Shown: positions 53,798 to 63,547 of the stretch, piece after piece
How positions within the stretch are numbered: position 1 is the first letter of the stretch
How the letters are laid out: each line of letters begins with the position of its first letter
Origin: Mucilaginibacter hurinus
Lineage (GTDB): Bacteria; Bacteroidota; Bacteroidia; Sphingobacteriales; Sphingobacteriaceae
Assembly: GCF_003324525.1 (NCBI RefSeq)
Contig: NZ_QGDC01000006.1
Coordinates: forward strand, 62,001-126,000
DNA length: 64,000 bases
Direction: 5' to 3'
The notes under the pieces: generated by a model
Databases searched by the model: none
Told to the model about the DNA's origin: nothing
What the model saw: the letters and a program-made list of their open reading frames with translations, nothing else
Made by a program: the position numbers and the translations under genes

Positions 53798-55930
53798 TTA
53801 GTTAATAACTGTTGCAAGTTTATTATCTGCATTAATGTAGTCTATCAGAATTTGACCGGCTTCAACCTTTACAAAATCCAAATCCTCGTTGCGAGGTTTG
53901 GCTTGTCCTTTCTTTAATGCCGGTAAGCCCATGGCCACCCGGCGCTGATTGGCGCGCTCAAAAGTTTTCTTTTCGTTGGCATCCCGTTCCTTTTTTAGCT
54001 CCTGCTCGTTTAATGTTACACTTTTTTCAGCCTCATGCTTTTTAAAGTCGGCAATATCCTCTAACAGGTATTTATAGCTGGCACTTTGCGCCATGCGCTG
54101 GTTATGCTGCTGTTTTAGTCGGGGTAAAATGGGGGATAGATCAGCTGTTTTAGTATAATTACTTTTAGCTATCTCATCATAAGGCAATGCTGAAGACTCC
54201 GTATCTTCGCCGTATTTGTCCAGTGGAATAATAGACGGCAAACTGATATCCGGCATCACGCCCTTATGTTGAGTTGAGCCTCCGCTAATGCGGTAAAATT
54301 TAGCTATTGTTAAATTTAACTGTCCAAATTTGTTTTGGCTGCCCGTTGAAATGGTTTTATCTTTTTTACCGGTGAGGCCTGAAAGTTTATCCGTTAACGA
54401 TGTATTAATCATCTTATCGAGGTTGATAGCGCTTTGCACCGTACCCTTACCATACGTTTGCGTGCCAATCACTATGCCGCGGCCATAATCTTGTATTGCA
54501 CCTGCAAATATCTCTGATGCCGAAGCGCTGAAGCGGTCAATGCTTACCAGCAGCGGACCAGACCAAGCTATCTCAGGATTATCATCACTGTCAACCTCAA
54601 TATCACCCCGCGAGTTTTTTACCTGTACAACCGGCCCGGTTTTAATAAACAGGCCGCTTAATTCAATAGCTTCGGTAAGTGATCCGCCGCCGTTTTGACG
54701 AAGGTCAACAACTACACCGTCTACTTTTTCCTGTTTAAGCGAGTCTAATATTAATTTAACATCACGGGTGGTACTTTTATAATTAGGATTCCCTGAACGG
54801 TAATCTTCAAAATCAAGGTAAAATGCCGGGATTGATATAATTCCTATCTTAAAGGTTTTGCCATTTTGATTATAGGTCTTTATTTCTTTTTTCGCAGATT
54901 GATCCCTCAGAATAATTTTTTCGCGAATCATTGAAACCACTTTAGGCTTGCTGGTGGCATTAGCGCCTGCCGGCAAAATTTCCAGGCGTACAATAGTGCC
55001 TTTTGTACCACGTATAAGTGCTATGGCATTTTCAATGCGCCAGCCTACCACGTTTTGAAATTCGCCGCTTTTGCCCTGGGCCACCCCAATAATCCGGTCA
55101 TCAATATTAAGCTGTTTGCTTTTATCGGCCGGGCCGCCAGGTACAATGGTTTTAATAGTCACGTATTCGTTTTCAACAGTTAGCGAGGCGCCGATACCTT
55201 GTAATGAGCGTGACATTTCTATATTGAAATTAGCCGCGTTTGCGGGATTAAAGTAGTTGGTATGCGGATCAATAGCCTCTGTAAATGAATCCATAAAGAG
55301 TTGAAAAACGTCCTGGTTGGATAGCTTATTGGATTGCGAAAGCAGATTCTCATAACGTTTTTTTAGCGTTTCTTTATTTTTAGCCATGTCTTTATTGGCT
55401 AGTTTAAGATTCAATAAATCATACTTAACCCGTTTAGTCCACAAATCGTTTAATTCTGTTTCTGATGCTATCCACGGCAAATTTTCACGCTCATAGGTAA
55501 AGGTTTCGTTCTTTTTATAATCAAAGTTTTTGTTTATCTGTGCCAGGGAGTACTTAATGCGCTCATTGTACCGCTTTTGGTACACATTAAAAATATAAAA
55601 TACATTGTTAAGGTTGCCGGCTTGTATATCATCGTCAAGGCTGGTTTTAAATTTTTCAAATTCTTTAATATCAGCTTCCAGTAAGTAGTTATGATTGCCG
55701 TCAAGCGCTTTAATGTAGCGGTTAAATATCTCAGTGGAGATAGAATCGTTAAGCTTGGCCTTCTTGTAATTGTAGTCGTCAATCATCTCGGCAACTTTTT
55801 TTACAACAATGCTTTGTTGCTCATCCGGCTGCAAATTATTTGATCCGGCAACATCTATGGGTTTTGAAGGAGCTGCCTGGCAGGCAAGCGCAGCACTTAC
55901 TATCAACACTAAATATATTCTCTTAAGCAT
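53798..55930 (-). CDS. Tail-specific S41 protease (Prc-like lipoprotein)
   Basis: 710 residues from the ATG at 55930 (the frame opens upstream at 55972). Signal peptide with lipobox ALAC. PDZ domain (about 215-310, GIGASLTVENEYVTI), then the S41 core: FSASASEIFAGAIQDYGRGI with the Ser nucleophile, GTQTYGKGTVQ with the Lys; a C-terminal DUF3340-like domain (about 560-710). It degrades or trims proteins at their C-termini in the periplasm. Length and order match E. coli Prc. Confidence 0.93.
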   Translation of the reverse strand: MLKRIYLVLIVSAALACQAAPSKPIDVAGSNNLQPDEQQSIVVKKVAEMIDDYNYKKAKLNDSISTEIFNRYIKALDGNHNYLLEADIKEFEKFKTSLDDDIQAGNLNNVFYIFNVYQKRYNERIKYSLAQINKNFDYKKNETFTYERENLPWIASETELNDLWTKRVKYDLLNLKLANKDMAKNKETLKKRYENLLSQSNKLSNQDVFQLFMDSFTEAIDPHTNYFNPANAANFNIEMSRSLQGIGASLTVENEYVTIKTIVPGGPADKSKQLNIDDRIIGVAQGKSGEFQNVVGWRIENAIALIRGTKGTIVRLEILPAGANATSKPKVVSMIREKIILRDQSAKKEIKTYNQNGKTFKIGIISIPAFYLDFEDYRSGNPNYKSTTRDVKLILDSLKQEKVDGVVVDLRQNGGGSLTEAIELSGLFIKTGPVVQVKNSRGDIEVDSDDNPEIAWSGPLLVSIDRFSASASEIFAGAIQDYGRGIVIGTQTYGKGTVQSAINLDKMINTSLTDKLSGLTGKKDKTISTGSQNKFGQLNLTIAKFYRISGGSTQHKGVMPDISLPSIIPLDKYGEDTESSALPYDEIAKSNYTKTADLSPILPRLKQQHNQRMAQSASYKYLLEDIADFKKHEAEKSVTLNEQELKKERDANEKKTFERANQRRVAMGLPALKKGQAKPRNEDLDFVKVEAGQILIDYINADNKLATVIN

Positions 55931-55999
55931 ACTTTTTACCTTCTTTAGTTCGGGATTTATAACCAACATCAATACTTGTGCCTTTAAAATTTCATAATG

Positions 56000-56026
56000 T
56001 AAAAAAAGACAGCCACAAAGCTGTCT
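56000..56026 (-). terminator. Terminator of the TPR-like gene
   Basis: Perfect 7-bp stem (56007-56013 with 56020-56026), T run on the minus strand. Separates it from the protease gene. Confidence 0.82.
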
Positions 56027-56116
56027 GTTAATAGATTGAATAACAATTATACGATATTGTTTTGTTTGTATTGTATATGACGAGGCATTTTACCCCATTG
56101 TTACAAAAACAGGGAT

Positions 56117-56737
56117 TTATTTAGATTTTTCCTGGGGCATCGCCGCTTCGGCATATTTAAATTCGTATTTGGTTATAACAGAGTTAAGGTCTTTTATTGC
56201 CAGTATCTTACCTTCAATATCCCTCGACTCTTTAATCCAGCCCTTGGCATTGGCTATGTCACGCGCCTCAAGCAGATCCTGCCGGGCCAGGCTCACATCG
56301 CCCATATCCATTTTTACTGCTGCAAGGCAAACAAGATTTGCATAAGTATGGCGGAAATCATTTTGCCTGCGTGAAATTAGCGTACTTTGCAACAGATACC
56401 ATTTAGCTTCTGAAAGCCTGTTTTGCTGTATATAAATCTGCGCCAGATCGCTAAAGTTATAACTGGCCGTATGATACTCTCTGTAGCGCATATTGCGTTG
56501 CGCTGTTTTCATTACATATGCCTCGGTCTTGTTGAAATTATACGGAGCAATCAAAACCATTGCTGTTAAAGCCGGGCTGCTAACTTTAGCATTCAACAGC
56601 TTTTTTTTGTTGTAAGAGTAGTTTTTTACGTGGACAAGTGCCGGGTAGCGCTTATGTTTTAAAGGGCCCACCCGCCACCATTGTGCAGATGCAGACATGC
56701 TTACAGAACATAATAACACGAACAGTAAATATTTCAT
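56117..56737 (-). CDS. Secreted TPR-like protein
   Basis: 206 residues from the ATG at 56737. Signal peptide (LLFVLLCSVSMSASAQ, to about residue 19). Helical repeats from about 75 (YHTASYNFSDLAQIYIQQNR, LSEAKWYLLQSTLIS, DVSLARQDLLEARDIANAKG) resemble TPR units. Function unknown; such proteins usually hold others together. Promoter clear, no partner genes. Confidence 0.7.
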   Translation of the reverse strand: MKYLLFVLLCSVSMSASAQWWRVGPLKHKRYPALVHVKNYSYNKKKLLNAKVSSPALTAMVLIAPYNFNKTEAYVMKTAQRNMRYREYHTASYNFSDLAQIYIQQNRLSEAKWYLLQSTLISRRQNDFRHTYANLVCLAAVKMDMGDVSLARQDLLEARDIANAKGWIKESRDIEGKILAIKDLNSVITKYEFKYAEAAMPQEKSK

Positions 56738-56773
56738 CAATTATTTTCTGGGTTTAATAAATTAACTGGTATG

Positions 56774-56803
56774 CAAATATAAATAGTAATCATCAGATAA
56801 ACA
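56774..56803 (-). promoter_or_regulatory. Promoter of the TPR-like gene
   Basis: Minus strand TATATTTG (56781-56774) with TTG 20 bases earlier, overlapping the end of the isoaspartyl peptidase gene's palindrome. ATG 37 bases further on. Confidence 0.65.
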
Positions 56804-56820
56804 ATAGCTTGCAAGCTATT
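56803..56820. repeat. 18-base perfect palindrome at the stop of the isoaspartyl peptidase gene
   Basis: AATAGCTTG and its complement without loop; contains the stop TAG. It could be a weak terminator or operator. Confidence 0.45.
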
Positions 56821-57658
56821 CAAAAACCTCAATTTCGCCATCATGCAACGCCCAAACCATATAGGGGTGCGTATCATCATGATAAATTTCACCATTAGCG
56901 GCAATGGCAATTACCCCCGCAAAACCATTATACGGTTCCATTTCACTAAGGGTTTTATCAGTAGCCGCCTGCAACGGAAATCCATCGGTTACCCGCGTTA
57001 CAATTTTTGCTGCCAACGCCCCGCTAACTATATCTTCGCCAACACCGGTGCATGATACGCCAGCGTAGGCGTTGGCATAATTACCAGCCGTGGTAGCAGA
57101 GTCGCTTACTCTTCCCGGTATTTCAAACCCCTTACCACCGGTTGACGTAGCCGCAGCTATGTCGCCATAAATATCCAATGCCACACAGCCAACTGTGCCT
57201 TTGCGTATCGAATCGCTCAGTTTTTTTTCATATTCCCGGCGGCGTTGCGCGGTTATTGGGTTGTAGTAGTTGAAGCCGTTTTCGCGGGCAAACTGCTGCG
57301 CACCGTTTCCGCTGAGCACCTTATCCTCATAATTTAATAATTTTTCGGCAATGCAAATAGGGTTCTTTACATCTTCTATATTGATTACTCCGGCAAACCG
57401 TTGGGTTTTACCATCCATCACCGAGGCGCTTAACCTGATTTTGCCGTCGCTTTGTATCTGCGAGCCGGTACCCGCATTAAACAGGTCGCAATCTTCCAAA
57501 AGGCTTACAGTATATATAACGGTTTCTAAAGCAGTATGGGCCTCCAGGTATTTGTAACCGGCCTGCACTATTTCTTTCAGCGCGCTTTGCTTTGCTTGTT
57601 TAACCTCCTGGTCAGTTTGCGATTCGCTAAAGAAGCCCCCGTGGATGATTAGTTTCAT
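56816..57658 (-). CDS. Isoaspartyl peptidase/L-asparaginase (Ntn hydrolase)
   Basis: 280 residues. Self-cleaves before the Thr in RKGTVGCVALDIYGDI (about residue 153) to give the active enzyme. Other marks: N-terminal HGGFF, NAGTGSQIQSDGKIRLSASV and GVSCTGVGEDIVSG. Splits beta-aspartyl dipeptides. In this place, 63 bases after cphB, it would finish cyanophycin breakdown by splitting beta-Asp-Arg. The predicted mature sites are intact. Confidence 0.9.
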   Translation of the reverse strand: MKLIIHGGFFSESQTDQEVKQAKQSALKEIVQAGYKYLEAHTALETVIYTVSLLEDCDLFNAGTGSQIQSDGKIRLSASVMDGKTQRFAGVINIEDVKNPICIAEKLLNYEDKVLSGNGAQQFARENGFNYYNPITAQRRREYEKKLSDSIRKGTVGCVALDIYGDIAAATSTGGKGFEIPGRVSDSATTAGNYANAYAGVSCTGVGEDIVSGALAAKIVTRVTDGFPLQAATDKTLSEMEPYNGFAGVIAIAANGEIYHDDTHPYMVWALHDGEIEVFE

Positions 57659-57721
57659 TTGTAGTTATATCTCGTCGATAGTCGCAATGAAGGTTTGATT
57701 ATTAACGGTAAAAATGCAACC

Positions 57722-58648
57722 CTATTGCAATAACTCGTCATTATCATCGGCAATATTCAAAAATACGCCCTCCTCAACTTTAACTGCTTTTTTAATGTGC
57801 ATTTTATGCTGCAGCAAGTCATACTTATCAAATATCGACATTACGTGAAGGCGCAAATTTTCAATAGATACCGGATCGCCTATTTCTACATCATAAATAT
57901 TGGTCTCTACCATATTCTTACCATCAACCACAATGGTAAGACCTGAGCCGATAGCTTCCATCATGCAGCCTTCGGTAATCAGCAGCCCGGCGTCCTCGCC
58001 CAGGCCTATACCCAGTATACCCGGATTACTGGCAACTGCATACATCAGCCTGCCTATGCGGCCCCTTTGTACAAAATGAGTATCTATAATTACGCCATCA
58101 ACAAAGCCCAGGCCGGCTGTAATTTGTACCTCGCCTTTTATTAATGCCTCGTTGCTTTGGCCGCGGTATATCATATGGGTTGATGCAGCGGCTGCGCCGG
58201 CAGATGTACCCGCAATAACAAAATTTTCTTTTTGATAACGCTGCTTCAGTATTTGTAAAAACTCCGTGCCGCCAAAAATTGCTGTAAGCCTTAGCTGATC
58301 GCCGCCACTAAACATAACCACATCGGCCTGGCGTATACGCTCCAGATATTCTTTCCTGGCAGCATCTTCACGGCTTTGTATGTGGAGTACATTAACGTTG
58401 GTTACATTGAGCTGGCCAAATGCTTTAATATACTCTTTACCTACCAATTCAGGTATTTGCGAGGCGGTTGTTATAACTTCAACTACCGAGCCTTCGTGAT
58501 GTGCCGACTCGGTTATGATACGCCTTAAAATTCCCTTTTCAAAAAACTTGATGTAGTTGAGTTGCATGATATGCTCCTGGGCGCTAACATTGCTGCCCAT
58601 ATCAACTGCACCGCCAATAATGATCAATTTACCTTTCGGGACGCTCAT
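57722..58648 (-). CDS. cphB: Cyanophycinase
   Basis: 308 residues; S51-family serine peptidase. GKLIIIGGAVDMG at the start, FSGGDQLRL, nucleophile Ser in AGTSAGAAAAS, and a catalytic His region DTHFVQRGRIGRLMYAV. Cuts cyanophycin into beta-Asp-Arg dipeptides. Divergent from cphA, in operon with the isoaspartyl peptidase. A TTG-18-TTAATTTG promoter-like sequence lies upstream. Confidence 0.94.
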   Translation of the reverse strand: MSVPKGKLIIIGGAVDMGSNVSAQEHIMQLNYIKFFEKGILRRIITESAHHEGSVVEVITTASQIPELVGKEYIKAFGQLNVTNVNVLHIQSREDAARKEYLERIRQADVVMFSGGDQLRLTAIFGGTEFLQILKQRYQKENFVIAGTSAGAAAASTHMIYRGQSNEALIKGEVQITAGLGFVDGVIIDTHFVQRGRIGRLMYAVASNPGILGIGLGEDAGLLITEGCMMEAIGSGLTIVVDGKNMVETNIYDVEIGDPVSIENLRLHVMSIFDKYDLLQHKMHIKKAVKVEEGVFLNIADDNDELLQ

Positions 58649-58795
58649 ATCTGTATCAATTATTACAAATTAAGATAAAATGCAGGAATAACAATAGCTT
58701 AATTTAAAAAACATACACTTGTAAACATCAAAATCTAATTTGTGTTATATGCAATATATCTTAACAATGCAATCCAAACGACCTCAGTTTGATTT

Positions 58796-61414
58796 ATGAA
58801 AATAGAAAATATCCAGGTGCTGCGCGGTCCAAACATCTGGAGCGTTAGCCGTAAAAAATTAATACAAATGCGGCTTGACCTGCAGGAGCTTGAGCATAGG
58901 CCCACCAATAAAATAGAGGGGTTTTATGAAAGGCTCAAAACGCTAATTCCCTCCTTATATGAGCACCGCTGTTCCCCTGGTGTGGCCGGCGGTTTTTTCA
59001 GCCGTGTGTTAGCCGGCACCTGGATGGGGCACGTGGTTGAACATATTGCATTGGAGATACAAACCCTTGCAGGTATGGATGCCGGTTACGGCCGTACGCG
59101 CGAAACCAAAACTACCGGGGTATATAATGTGGTATTTGCCTACGTTGAAGAGAAAGTTGGTATATACGCTGCCCAGGCCGCTGTACGCATTGCTGAGGCA
59201 CTCATAGCCGGCAATGATTTTGACCTGGAAGCCGAATTGCAGAAAATGCGCGAGATACGCGAGGATACTCGCCTGGGCCCAAGTACCGGGTCAATTGTGG
59301 ATGAAGCTATAGCCCGTAATATTCCGTGGATAAGGCTTAACAATCAATCACTGGTGCAATTGGGATATGGTAAAAACCAGGTTCGCATACGTGCTACAAT
59401 GACCGAGCGGACCAGCAGCATAGCCGTTGATATTGCCGGTAATAAAGATGAAACTAAGCACCTTTTGCTTGAACAGGCAATTCCGGTTGCTAAGGGCATG
59501 ACAATTTCATCAGCCGAGCAAGTGGATGAGGTGATTAGCCGTGTTGGTTTTCCACTGGTATTTAAACCACTTAATGGCAATCACGGGCGCGGCATAACCA
59601 TAAATGTAAAAACGCGCGATGAGGCCGTGTCTGCTTATGAGCATGCCGCACGCCTTTCACGCAAGGTAATAGTTGAGCGCTATATTACGGGCTATGATTT
59701 CAGGGTGTTGGTTATAGATAATAAAATGGTTGCCGCAGCAATGCGTGTGCCTGCGCACGTTAACGGCGACGGTACATCAACAATTCAGCAATTGATAAAT
59801 ACAGAAAACAGCGACCCCCGACGTGGTTACGGGCATGAAAAGGTGCTCACTTTAATAACGGTGGACCGGGATACGCTTGACCTGCTTGATAAAAAGAACT
59901 ATACACTTGACAGTGTGCCTCCGCAAGGCGAAATGGTTTTCCTGAAGTCAACCGCTAACTTAAGCACCGGCGGCACTTCTATTGACGTTACCGACCATGT
60001 GCACCCGCAAAATATATTTTATGCGGAAAGGATATCAAAAATAATTGGCCTGGATATTTGCGGAATTGACATTATGGCCGAGAACCTGACCGAGCCGCTG
60101 CCACATACAGGCGGCGTGGTGCTTGAGGTAAATGCAGCGCCGGGTTTCCGTATGCATGTTGCGCCCAGCGAAGGCTTGCCCCGCAATGTGGCCGGCCATG
60201 TAATAGATATGCTTTACCCGCCGGGCAAATCAGCCCGCATACCTATTATTGCTATAACTGGTACTAATGGTAAAACAACTACAACCCGCCTTATAGCGCA
60301 CATTGTTAAAAATAACCGCAAGCGTGTGGGCTACACAACAAGCGATGGTATTTATGTGCAAAACACACTGATGCTTAAAGGCGACACTACCGGCCCGGTG
60401 AGCACTGAGTTTATTTTAAAGGACCCAACGGTTGACTTTGCTGTGCTTGAAACCGCACGGGGTGGTATTTTACGTTCAGGCCTGGGCTTTAGCCGCTGCG
60501 ATATTGGGGTAATAACCAACATACAGGAGGATCATTTGGGCCTTTCAGATATACATGATCTGGAAGATCTGATGCGGGTAAAAAGCGTAGTAATAAACTC
60601 TGTAAAAAAAGATGGCTGGGGGATTTTAAATGCTGATAATGAATATTGCGTACGCATTGGGAAGCGGGCTGATTGTAATATAGCCTATTTCAGTCGCCAC
60701 GAAAATAACCCGGTTATCAAGGCGCATTGTAAAAATGGCGGTATAGCCTGCGTAAGCGAGAATGGTTTTATTACCATTATAAAGGGCGACTGGAAGATAC
60801 GGGTGGAGCGCACTATCTCCATACCGCTTACTTTTGGCGGTACCGTGCCATTTATGATTGATAATGTGATGGCTGCCACACTTGCTACATTTTTATGGGG
60901 CATTAAAACGGAAGATATCAGGATATCATTGGAAACCTTTATTCCGTCAGCCGCCCAAACACCCGGTCGGATGAATATTTTCGAGTTTAAGAACTTCCGC
61001 TTTATGGTTGATTTTGCACACAATCCGGATGGCTATAATGGTATAAGGGAGTTTTTGAGCTACATTGATTCGCCGCAAAAAATAGGATTGATATCAGGCA
61101 CGGGCGACCGTCGCGATGACGACCTGCGCGAACTTGGCCGGATTGCTGCCACCATGTTTGACCATATAGTTATACGGCAAGAAGACCACTTGCGCGGCCG
61201 CACAAAAGAAAATATTATTGGTTTGCTGCTGGAAGGCATGAAAGAGGTGAAGCCGGGTGTATCGTATGAAGTAATTGATTTTGCGAACGTAAAGTCTATT
61301 GAATATTTAATTGAAGTTGCGCAGCCGGGCGCCTTTATCACAGTACTGAGCGACGCCGTCAATGGCGCTATTGATATAGTACAAAGTTTAAGGGAAAAGG
61401 AAAGGGACAATTAA
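58796..61414 (+). CDS. cphA: Cyanophycin synthetase
   Basis: 872 residues. Builds the Asp-backbone, Arg-side-chain polymer from amino acids with ATP. N-terminal domain (1-160), ATP-grasp domain (about 200-480, with PLVFKPLNGNHGRGITINV) and a Mur-ligase-like domain starting with the P-loop ITGTNGKTTTTRLIAHI (about 485-500) and DFAHNPDGYNG further on. Length is at the usual value. Divergent from cphB. I see no sign of damage. Confidence 0.96.
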   Translation: MKIENIQVLRGPNIWSVSRKKLIQMRLDLQELEHRPTNKIEGFYERLKTLIPSLYEHRCSPGVAGGFFSRVLAGTWMGHVVEHIALEIQTLAGMDAGYGRTRETKTTGVYNVVFAYVEEKVGIYAAQAAVRIAEALIAGNDFDLEAELQKMREIREDTRLGPSTGSIVDEAIARNIPWIRLNNQSLVQLGYGKNQVRIRATMTERTSSIAVDIAGNKDETKHLLLEQAIPVAKGMTISSAEQVDEVISRVGFPLVFKPLNGNHGRGITINVKTRDEAVSAYEHAARLSRKVIVERYITGYDFRVLVIDNKMVAAAMRVPAHVNGDGTSTIQQLINTENSDPRRGYGHEKVLTLITVDRDTLDLLDKKNYTLDSVPPQGEMVFLKSTANLSTGGTSIDVTDHVHPQNIFYAERISKIIGLDICGIDIMAENLTEPLPHTGGVVLEVNAAPGFRMHVAPSEGLPRNVAGHVIDMLYPPGKSARIPIIAITGTNGKTTTTRLIAHIVKNNRKRVGYTTSDGIYVQNTLMLKGDTTGPVSTEFILKDPTVDFAVLETARGGILRSGLGFSRCDIGVITNIQEDHLGLSDIHDLEDLMRVKSVVINSVKKDGWGILNADNEYCVRIGKRADCNIAYFSRHENNPVIKAHCKNGGIACVSENGFITIIKGDWKIRVERTISIPLTFGGTVPFMIDNVMAATLATFLWGIKTEDIRISLETFIPSAAQTPGRMNIFEFKNFRFMVDFAHNPDGYNGIREFLSYIDSPQKIGLISGTGDRRDDDLRELGRIAATMFDHIVIRQEDHLRGRTKENIIGLLLEGMKEVKPGVSYEVIDFANVKSIEYLIEVAQPGAFITVLSDAVNGAIDIVQSLREKERDN

Positions 61415-61463
61415 GTCGCGGGAACTGAATGCAGGGTTGAATAGATTGTATTTAAGACTTAAT

Positions 61464-62132
61464 CTATTTTGACGGTTTTGGTGAGGCTAAGTAAAAATGC
61501 CACAATATCATGGTAGCAATGGTGCGGTATGGCTTCCATTTTTCTGCAATGGCTGCTGCCTGCTCGCGGCACGTGGACTGGGTTACGCCCTTAACTCTCT
61601 TTAATGCATTTATTGCCGCAAGGTCGCCTGCCGGGAAAATATCAGCACAGTGGAGTACGAACATTAAGAATATATCTACTGTCCAGTTACCTATTCCTTT
61701 TAAAGCGGTAAGCTGGGCACGTATATTTTCATCAGGTAGCCCGGCCAAACTTTCCAAGTTGATGTAACCGCTTACTATGGCCTCTGCCAGGTAACGCACA
61801 TAGGCAGTTTTCTGGCGGCTGAAAAAACAGGCGCGCAATTCGTCGTCGGTTAAAAGTAATACCCGGGCAGGCGTAATTTCCTGTATGCGCTCTTTTAGTT
61901 TATTTAACGCTGAAAGTGCCGATGCAAGGGACACCTGCTGTTCCAATATAATATGTACAAGGGTTTCAAAAGTGTTGAGGCGGCTCCACATGGGTGGGTA
62001 CCCGCAAGTAGTGATAATAGCGGCGAGGTCGGCATCGCCTGCCGCGAGGGTGTCGCAAACAATTTTAAAATTTGATTGGTTGAACGTTTGTATCACTAAA
62101 ACAATTTTACTAATTTTTTTAGGATATAGCAT
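61464..62132 (-). CDS. AlkA-like DNA-3-methyladenine glycosylase
   Basis: 222 residues from ATG at 62132; a GTG at 62096 is also possible. HhH-GPD fold: ILEQQVSLASALSALNKLKE, the hairpin-turn LTALKGIGNWTVDIFLMFVL with its catalytic Asp, and MILWHFYL at the end. Removes alkylated purines in base excision repair. No AraC/Ada-type regulatory domain. Divergent from rarA. Confidence 0.88.
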   Translation of the reverse strand: MLYPKKISKIVLVIQTFNQSNFKIVCDTLAAGDADLAAIITTCGYPPMWSRLNTFETLVHIILEQQVSLASALSALNKLKERIQEITPARVLLLTDDELRACFFSRQKTAYVRYLAEAIVSGYINLESLAGLPDENIRAQLTALKGIGNWTVDIFLMFVLHCADIFPAGDLAAINALKRVKGVTQSTCREQAAAIAEKWKPYRTIATMILWHFYLASPKPSK

Positions 62133-62156
62133 TTACTTTTTACAACTTTACCCGTG

Positions 62157-63437
62157 ATGAGCACTCTGCCGCCTTTAGCTGAACGTATGCGCCCTGCCTC
62201 ACTTGATGATTACGTAGGGCAGAAGCACCTGGTGGGCGCGGGTGCGGTTTTACGCAAAGCCATTGAGAGCGGTAACCTGCCGTCCATGCTATTTTGGGGG
62301 CCGCCGGGAGTTGGAAAAACTACATTGGCTTATATTATTTCAAAATCATTATATCGTCCTTTTTTTTCGCTTAGTGCAATTAATTCGGGCGTGAAAGATG
62401 TGCGTGAGGTGATTGAAAAGGCTTCGATGTTGAAAGATCAGGGCGAAACGCTGCCGGTGTTGTTTATTGACGAGATACACCGTTTCTCCAAATCGCAGCA
62501 GGACTCGCTGCTGGGGGCTGTGGAGCGTGGGATTGTTACGCTGATAGGCGCTACTACCGAAAATCCCTCGTTTGAGGTGATCTCGGCTTTGCTATCCCGT
62601 TGCCAGGTTTATATTTTGCAGCCGCTGGTTGAGGATGACCTGGTAGATCTGCTTAAAAAAGCGCAGAAAGAAGACGTAGTACTTAAGGAAAAAAAGATAG
62701 ACATAAAAGAGCACGAAGCCTTGCTACGCCTTAGCGGCGGCGACGCGCGAAAACTGCTGAACATATTTGAACTGCTGATAAATGCTTTTGACAGTAAAAA
62801 AATTACCATTACCAATGATGTGGTGCTTGAGCATGTACAGCAAAACATGGCGCTGTATGATAAGGCCGGCGAACAGCACTATGATATTATTTCAGCCTTT
62901 ATAAAGTCTATGCGTGGCAGCGACCCTAATGGGGCGGTGTATTGGCTGGCCCGCATGATAGCCGGCGGTGAAGACCCTAAGTTTATTGCCCGCCGTATGC
63001 TTATCCTGGCATCAGAAGACATTGGTAACGCTAATCCAAATGCTTTGTTGTTGGCGCAAAGCTGCTTTACATCGGTAACTATGATAGGCATGCCCGAGTC
63101 GCAGTTAATCCTTTCACAAACCGCTATTTACCTGGCTACTTCACCAAAAAGCAATTCGGCTACTACTGCTATCGGCGAGGCGCTGTCACTAGTAAAGCAA
63201 ACCGGCGACCTACCCGTTCCCCTGCACTTGCGTAACGCCCCTACCAAACTAATGAAGAACATTGGCTACGGTAAGGATTACAAGTACGCTCACAGTTATG
63301 AGGGCAATTTTACTGATCTCGACTTTTTGCCGGATGCCATTAAAGGCCGCAAAATTTACAATCCCGGCAATAACCCTAAAGAATACGAAATAAAAGAGAA
63401 GCTAAAGAAGCTTTGGGGCGACAGGTATAAATATTAG
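62157..63437 (+). CDS. rarA: Replication-associated recombination protein A
   Basis: 426 residues. AAA+ ATPase at stalled replication forks (MgsA/RarA). LAERMRPASLDDYVGQKHL start, Walker A GPPGVGKTTLAY (about 50-60), Walker B LFIDEIHRFSKSQQD, sensor ATTENPSFE, then the C-terminal tetramer region with SMRGSDPNGAVYWLARMI and YGKDYKYAHSYEGNF. Start at the ATG 62157 rather than the GTG one codon earlier. Confidence 0.94.
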   Translation: MSTLPPLAERMRPASLDDYVGQKHLVGAGAVLRKAIESGNLPSMLFWGPPGVGKTTLAYIISKSLYRPFFSLSAINSGVKDVREVIEKASMLKDQGETLPVLFIDEIHRFSKSQQDSLLGAVERGIVTLIGATTENPSFEVISALLSRCQVYILQPLVEDDLVDLLKKAQKEDVVLKEKKIDIKEHEALLRLSGGDARKLLNIFELLINAFDSKKITITNDVVLEHVQQNMALYDKAGEQHYDIISAFIKSMRGSDPNGAVYWLARMIAGGEDPKFIARRMLILASEDIGNANPNALLLAQSCFTSVTMIGMPESQLILSQTAIYLATSPKSNSATTAIGEALSLVKQTGDLPVPLHLRNAPTKLMKNIGYGKDYKYAHSYEGNFTDLDFLPDAIKGRKIYNPGNNPKEYEIKEKLKKLWGDRYKY

Positions 63438-63508
63438 TAGATGCGCAAAGTCTTTTAAGAGTTTGCTTTAAATCGTCGAAAGCAGGCAACCAAATCATAT
63501 TGTAACAT

Positions 63509-63516
63509 TATCTTTG
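63509..63516 (+). promoter_or_regulatory. -7 box of the DUF5687 gene
   Basis: TATCTTTG, 31 bases before ATG 63548. Confidence 0.6.
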
Positions 63517-63547
63517 GGTTGCAATCTTAATATAAACTAACTGACAC

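Noticed and set aside
53666..53917. 83-codon plus-strand ORF at the protease 3' end
   Set aside because: Crosses the terminator and the last codons of the S41 protease in antisense; composition is not protein-like.
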